From assembly GCA_022766785.1 (NCBI GenBank), contig JALEOL010000050.1, positions 1 to 34,281 of the forward strand: a DNA stretch of 34,281 nucleotides, written 5' to 3'. The notes beneath the pieces are model-generated. The model saw only the letters and a list, made by a program, of their open reading frames with translations. It was not told the DNA's origin and made no database searches. Below, piece after piece: positions 31,651 to 34,281 of this stretch. A program made the translations under genes and the position numbers. Source of the stretch: Oscillospiraceae bacterium. GTDB lineage: Bacteria; Bacillota; Clostridia; Oscillospirales; Ruminococcaceae. Every line of letters begins with the position of its first letter. Position 1 is the first letter of the stretch.

Positions 31651-31714
31651 AAAAAAGCCATTCCGGTCAAGCGTTTTGTGCTTGACAATTGACCTGTAAA
31701 AATTTACAAATGGC
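31651..31714 (-). promoter_or_regulatory. Attenuator-like leader of the dockerin gene
   Basis: In the minus-strand leader, GCCATT pairs with AATGGC (forward 31709-31714 / 31657-31662), enclosing GGTCAA/TTGACC and GTCAAGC/GCTTGAC stems, and is followed at once by TTTTTT. This has the form of an intrinsic terminator about 55 nt before the start codon. The GTCAAGC hairpin and the outer stem share bases, so alternative folds are possible. Confidence 0.5.
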
Positions 31715-31728
31715 ATTCTATCTATAAT

Positions 31729-31757
31729 AGTATAATATTTTCCATTTTCTTTGTCAA
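31729..31757 (-). promoter_or_regulatory. Promoter of the dockerin gene
   Basis: Minus strand TTGACA (31752-31757), 17 bp, TATACT (31729-31734), giving a leader of roughly 120 nt. Confidence 0.8.
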
Positions 31758-31829
31758 TAGACTTGGGGCGAATTGTACAATAACAGGCGCAAATAAAAAA
31801 AACATGCCGTACTCCTTTTATTCTGCACT

Positions 31830-32022
31830 TGCTTACACAATCACAGCACAAAGATGTGCGGCAGTTGAATTTTTCTACGCCCTCAGTTCTGCCTGTCATC
31901 TTGTCAAGCGGAACGCCCTCAATCTCTGCGAGTGCCTTGTTTCCGTAGCGGAAAATCCAATCCACCACCTGACTTTCCTCATCGAAGATCATCTCGATAT
32001 GCGATATTTTGCGCCAAACTAG
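31830..32022 (-). pseudogene. PAS-domain fragment
   Basis: Minus-strand reading contains 'ISHIEMIFDEESQVVDWIFRYGNKALAEIEGVPLDKMTGR' in overlapping pieces. That matches the start of a PAS domain as found in clostridial sensor or GGDEF proteins (F-D-E, then Y-x-N-x-A-x-A-x-I-E-G, then K-x-x-G-R). Neither a start with ribosome site nor the following output domain is present, and the frame soon degrades. Exact ends are uncertain. Probably a deletion remnant. Confidence 0.45.
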
Positions 32023-32140
32023 AAATATGCAAGCAGATGAGGTGCTAAGGCGATAGCCGGTGGTTTTTAGAGGTACCCTTAAATGTATTTTAAATTACAG
32101 CGAGCCGGAGGTTATTCTGTGAAAATATTGCGGCTTACAA

Positions 32141-32209
32141 ACCACTTATATTTCCTAAACGACCACTTATAAAAAAACTGTTGAAATGATCCGGCGCAGC
32201 TGGTATAAT
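32141..32209 (+). promoter_or_regulatory. Promoter with LytTR-like direct repeats
   Basis: Two exact ACCACTTAT repeats (32141-32149, 32162-32170), 21 bp apart (two helical turns), end 10 bp before TTGAAA (32181-32186), 17 bp, TATAAT (32204-32209). Spaced direct repeats just upstream of -35 are typical for LytTR activators. The gene behind is a LytTR-like stub, which supports self-regulation of the original locus. Confidence 0.6.
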
Positions 32210-32234
32210 GTTGTCAGAACAGGAGGTGAGGCAG

Positions 32235-32312
32235 TTGGATATTGAAATAAAAATAGACCCGGAATATAAGCTTCCTAGGCAGAGTTTCCTCGTTTGCGGA
32301 CAATACCAGTGA
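32235..32312 (+). pseudogene. Truncated LytTR-type regulator (25 codons)
   Basis: AGGAGG (32221-32226), 8 nt, then TTG and 'DIEIKIDPEYKLPR', which matches the first residues of LytTR DNA-binding proteins (xxIEIKIDxxxxEP). After about 15 codons the similarity stops, and a TGA follows at 32310. The start and promoter look healthy, so the gene was cut by a rearrangement joining it to IS30 sequence. Confidence 0.55.
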
Positions 32313-32316
32313 GTAG

Positions 32317-32439
32317 CTTGCTCAGATCGTTGATCTTATCAATAATCGTCCAAGAAAACGTTTGGGTTTCCGTTCGCCTGCTGAGGTCATTAAAAAAATA
32401 TTTATAATAACTGTTGTTCTTGTATTGACAAATCAAAAT
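32317..32439 (+). pseudogene. IS30-family transposase C-terminal remnant and likely right end
   Basis: 'AQIVDLINNRPRKRLGFRSPAEVI' is the conserved C-terminus of IS30-family transposases (N-N-R-P-R-K-R-L-G, then P-x-E-V). The following ACTGTTGTTCTTGTATTGACAA resembles IS30-type terminal DNA, in pieces. The catalytic DDE part is missing. The right end abuts the phage gene fragment at about 32440 and the reading frame runs on into it. Confidence 0.65.
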
Positions 32440-32672
32440 GTGGAAAGTGTAGATACCTCAAAAAACGCAGTAACAGCCGAGTAAACGATGATGAATTGTT
32501 CACTCGGCTGTTCTATTACGGCACGGCGCAGCTGCACCTTGGTTTGGAAGAGGTGTGGCTTATGCCGTTCGGTTTTCTGCTGGATTTGTGGGAGTGCCAT
32601 AAGCAGTTTATGGGGGTTGCAAAGCCGAAACGGGAGATGTGCGTTGATGAGGTGTTGCCGTTTGGAATATAG
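32440..32672 (+). pseudogene. Phage tail assembly chaperone gene, 3' part with -1 frameshift
   Basis: Frame 0 reads 'VESVDTSKNAVTAE' and stops at 32482. The -1 frame continues 'RSNSRVNDDELFTRLFYYG', then 'LHLGLEEVWLMPFGFLLDLW', 'CHKQFMGVAKPKRE' and ends at 32672. The LFYYG...W-x-M-x-x-x-x-x-x-D-L-W...H-K-Q pattern is that of the second tail assembly chaperone product (gpT-like) of siphophages, encoded between the tail tube and the tape measure genes; a tape measure gene indeed follows at 34075. The 5' end is replaced by IS30 sequence, so the gene is likely dead although its recoding signal is intact. Confidence 0.65.
32460..32512 (+). promoter_or_regulatory. Programmed -1 ribosomal frameshift signal
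   Basis: Slippery heptamer A-AAA-AAC (32460-32466), in the correct phase for frame 0 (TCA AAA AAC), then a 5-nt spacer and a perfect 11-bp stem AACAGCCGAGT (32472-32482) / ACTCGGCTGTT (32502-32512). The frame-0 stop TAA overlaps the end of the 5' arm. After slipping, the ribosome enters the chaperone frame. Confidence 0.75.
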
Positions 32673-32707
32673 GACAACAGCCCTGCTATAACTGCAGGGC
32701 TGAAATG

Positions 32708-33130
32708 CTATTCGTTTTCGGATAATTTGCTCAGAAAATCCGCAGGTGAATAAACAGAAATCCCGGCGGCGGTGTAATCCTTGAGATTTCTGGTTATAAT
32801 GCAATCTGCACCTATTCTCTTTGCAGTTTCAATCATTACTGCATCTTCATAATCCTTGGTTTGTGCACCGAGTGCGATTTGACAGTCAACCGCAAATGTA
32901 TCGGCAATATCAAATAGCACAAACAGTTTATGTATGCACTCTTTGGTGAGGATGTCATTATGCAGGCTTCTGCGAAGAATATAGAATATATCAGTAATTG
33001 ACTTGGCAGTCAGAACACCGTCAAACTTCCTGTTTGAAACGGCTAAGAACAGCTTTTGAGCGTCTGCAGAAAAAGGTTCACGGTTCTGAAGTGCGTCAAC
33101 GATAACACAGGTATCGATAACGGCAGTCAT
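32708..33130 (-). CDS. PIN-domain toxin (VapC-like)
   Basis: 140-aa PIN-fold ribonuclease. N-terminal 'VIDTCVIVDAL' gives the first acidic residue; the C-terminal part 'DYEDAVMIETAKRIGADCIITRNLKDY' gives the Asp/Glu cluster and the T-R-N-x-x-D-Y end. The start overlaps the antitoxin stop as ATGA, a typical coupled toxin-antitoxin arrangement. Likely cleaves RNA when freed from the antitoxin. It lies between phage tail genes, so may stabilise the prophage. Confidence 0.85.
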   Translation of the reverse strand: MTAVIDTCVIVDALQNREPFSADAQKLFLAVSNRKFDGVLTAKSITDIFYILRRSLHNDILTKECIHKLFVLFDIADTFAVDCQIALGAQTKDYEDAVMIETAKRIGADCIITRNLKDYTAAGISVYSPADFLSKLSENE

Positions 33131-33342
33131 ATATTTTCCAGCCTTTCGTCCCGGGCTTCTTCAACAGTGACATCAGCGGGAATTACGCCAAACAGCGATC
33201 TCGCTATTTCAACTCTGTCAGCATTGGGATTGGTGAGCTTTGCGACTACCTTTCCGTTTTTGGTAATAAACACATCTTCTGTTTCGGCAAGCATAAGGTA
33301 TTTGCCTAAATTCATCTTAAATTCGGTTGCTGTAACTGACAT
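33127..33342 (-). CDS. Phd/YefM-type antitoxin
   Basis: 71-aa protein. 'TATEFKMNLGKYLMLAETEDVFITKNGKVVAKLTNP' in overlapping pieces is the Phd/YefM DNA-binding fold; the acidic C-terminus would wrap the toxin. AGGAGG lies 9 nt before the ATG; an in-frame upstream extension crosses the promoter and is rejected. The promoter spacer carries a palindrome that it may bind. Confidence 0.87.
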   Translation of the reverse strand: MSVTATEFKMNLGKYLMLAETEDVFITKNGKVVAKLTNPNADRVEIARSLFGVIPADVTVEEARDERLENI

Positions 33343-33387
33343 GAAAATGCACCTCCTGCTTTCATTAGTATGTGGTGTTCTGATTAT

Positions 33388-33416
33388 ATTATACATCAAT
33401 CGTTCGATTTTGTCAA
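33388..33416 (-). promoter_or_regulatory. Toxin-antitoxin promoter with palindrome
   Basis: Minus strand TTGACA (33411-33416), 17 bp, TATAAT (33388-33393). ATCG-TT-CGAT (33399-33408) lies in the spacer and is a candidate autorepression site. Confidence 0.82.
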
Positions 33417-33478
33417 TGGTTTTGTGCGATTTGGGCAAGTCATCGCCCATTGCGTTATAGCTTGCTTTGGAAAAGTGG

Positions 33479-33507
33479 TTGAAAAAAGTGGGAATGTATG
33501 GTATAAT
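33479..33507 (+). promoter_or_regulatory. Promoter of the AT-rich cargo gene
   Basis: TTGAAA (33479-33484), 17 bp, TATAAT (33502-33507), about 57 nt before the ATG. Confidence 0.78.
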
Positions 33508-33563
33508 GGGTTTATAAGGGCAGTTAATCTGCTCGATAAATCGGAATTTGTGGAGGCGATGAA

Positions 33564-33938
33564 ATGTGGTTTTATGATAATGTTACAAGGGAAGAATTCG
33601 AAAAGAAAAAGGATTTAGTTGAAAAAACAATACTTGAATTAGGTGCTAAAGAATATGAAATTGATTTACAATATGCTCAAAAGACTACTTCCTATGTTGG
33701 AGTTCAAAAGGAAACATACTATTCTCAAAGAAGAATCTTTTCTTTCAAAGACGATTTTTTTAGGGTTGACGAAGTTTTGTTTAACGACAAACCTTATATT
33801 GTTTTGGAATGTGGAACGTTACAGCAATTGATAAATAACACTATGGAGGATGCAGATCCTTTCCCGTATGATTTATCTGATGAAGAAATAAAGAATGAAG
33901 TGAAATATTCATTGGGAATAGAAGAATATCCAAAATAA
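33564..33938 (+). CDS. Hypothetical AT-rich prophage cargo protein (124 aa)
   Basis: 124-aa soluble protein, acidic C-terminus ('DADPFPYDLSDEEIKNEVKY'), alternating strands in the middle ('YSQRRIFSFKDDFFRVDEVLF', 'YIVLECGTLQQL'). I recognise no family. Own promoter, GGAGG 7 nt before the ATG, two terminators after it, and base composition clearly richer in A/T than its neighbours: the features of a phage 'moron'. Function unknown; immunity or phage-defence roles are possible but unsupported. Confidence 0.75.
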   Translation: MWFYDNVTREEFEKKKDLVEKTILELGAKEYEIDLQYAQKTTSYVGVQKETYYSQRRIFSFKDDFFRVDEVLFNDKPYIVLECGTLQQLINNTMEDADPFPYDLSDEEIKNEVKYSLGIEEYPK

Positions 33939-33982
33939 CAGATTCTAACAACTTCCCATAAGTCCAGCAGTTTAACACGCTT

Positions 33983-34012
33983 AAGGAGCACCCACCACGG
34001 TCGCTCCTTTTT
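33983..34012 (+). terminator. Terminator 1 after the cargo gene
   Basis: AAGGAGC (33983-33989) / GCTCCTT (34003-34009) followed by TTT. Confidence 0.75.
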
Positions 34013-34024
34013 CTATACCCCACC

Positions 34025-34045
34025 GAGCCGCAAGGCTCTTTTTTT
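34025..34045 (+). terminator. Terminator 2 before the tape measure gene
   Basis: GAGCC-GCAA-GGCTC (34025-34038), a GNRA-capped stem, followed by TTTTTTT. Confidence 0.85.
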
Positions 34046-34074
34046 ATGCCCTTTTTCCAAGGAGGTGATGCAGA

Positions 34075-34281
34075 ATGTCCGAGAATTTCGGCTTGAAAAT
34101 CGGTCTTGAGGGCGAAAAGGAATTCAAGAAATCCCTCGCTGAAATCAACAATTCTTTCAAGGTGCTTGGTTCTGAAATGAAGCTTGTGGATTCACAGTTC
34201 GACAAGAACGATAAATCTGCCGAGGCGCTCACTGCAAGAAACCAAGTCCTGGGCAAGGAAATCGAACAACAGAAACAGAAG
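34075..34281 (+). CDS. Phage tail tape measure protein, N-terminal part (runs off window)
   Basis: 69 codons open to the window edge. 'MSENFGLKIGLEGEKEFKKS' followed by 'LAEINNSFKVLGSEMKLVDS' and 'NDKSAEALTARNQVLGKEIE' is the typical N-terminus of siphophage tape measure proteins: a short strand with 'GEKEFKKSL', then heptad helices. These proteins set tail length and line the DNA channel. The ribosome site AAGGAGGTGA is a full match to the 16S tail, 5 nt before the ATG. Its presence downstream of a tail assembly chaperone remnant identifies a prophage tail module continuing to the right. Confidence 0.85.
   Translation, partial: MSENFGLKIGLEGEKEFKKSLAEINNSFKVLGSEMKLVDSQFDKNDKSAEALTARNQVLGKEIEQQKQK

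Overview
The window looks like a chromosomal stretch from an anaerobic, Gram-positive gut-type clostridium, most likely a Ruminococcus-like member of the Oscillospiraceae. The reasons are a 1640-residue secreted protein ending in a type I dockerin, strong AAGGAGG ribosome sites, many promoters of the TTGACA-17 bp-TATAAT type, lipoprotein signal sequences, a CsoR/CopA pair and a TetR-controlled exporter cluster. No rRNA genes are present, so the genus call is an inference.

Layout. 1-4.5 kb: 3' part of a polysaccharide flippase, a convergent XRE regulator, then a tight operon (histidine phosphatase, 74-aa acidic protein, TraB/GumN-like lipoprotein) and a DUF2508-type gene. 4.7-6.9 kb: tRNA-Leu, a hairpin-rich gap, a lipoprotein gene whose 5' leader carries two small IS5-like inverted-repeat elements, and a tRNA-Lys/tRNA-Tyr pair. 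7-11 kb: a DRE-TIM aldolase-like enzyme and the csoR-copA copper operon, in which an internal start can also make a free CopZ-like chaperone. 11.2-18.7 kb: VanY-type carboxypeptidase, AlkD-like protein, duplicated-domain lipoprotein, a possible structured RNA, a GNAT/FliB-like pair, a nucleoside kinase, PilT and a CobU-like protein. 19-26.1 kb: a solute-binding protein with Ig and Fn3 modules, a foldback element, a MATE exporter, an ABC exporter with its own TetR, and a second TetR whose promoter shares an operator-like site with the MATE promoter. 26.2-31.7 kb: a surface-protein anchor remnant and the giant GLUG/dockerin gene with an attenuator-like leader. 31.8-34.3 kb: a junkyard of fragments (PAS, LytTR, IS30 transposase) leading into a left-truncated prophage tail module: the end of a tail assembly chaperone gene with a complete -1 frameshift signal, a Phd/PIN toxin-antitoxin pair, an AT-rich cargo gene and the start of a tape measure gene that runs off the window.

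The most unusual signal is a 189-bp, hairpin-rich repeat present twice (16806-16994 and 22818-23006). Each copy is flanked by an exact 26-27 bp direct duplication of a local stem-loop, and the duplicated stem-loop differs between the two loci. This looks like an undescribed non-autonomous element that inserts at hairpins and duplicates them. Together with three other short foldback elements, it shows that leaders and gene ends here are remodelled by small non-coding mobile DNA.
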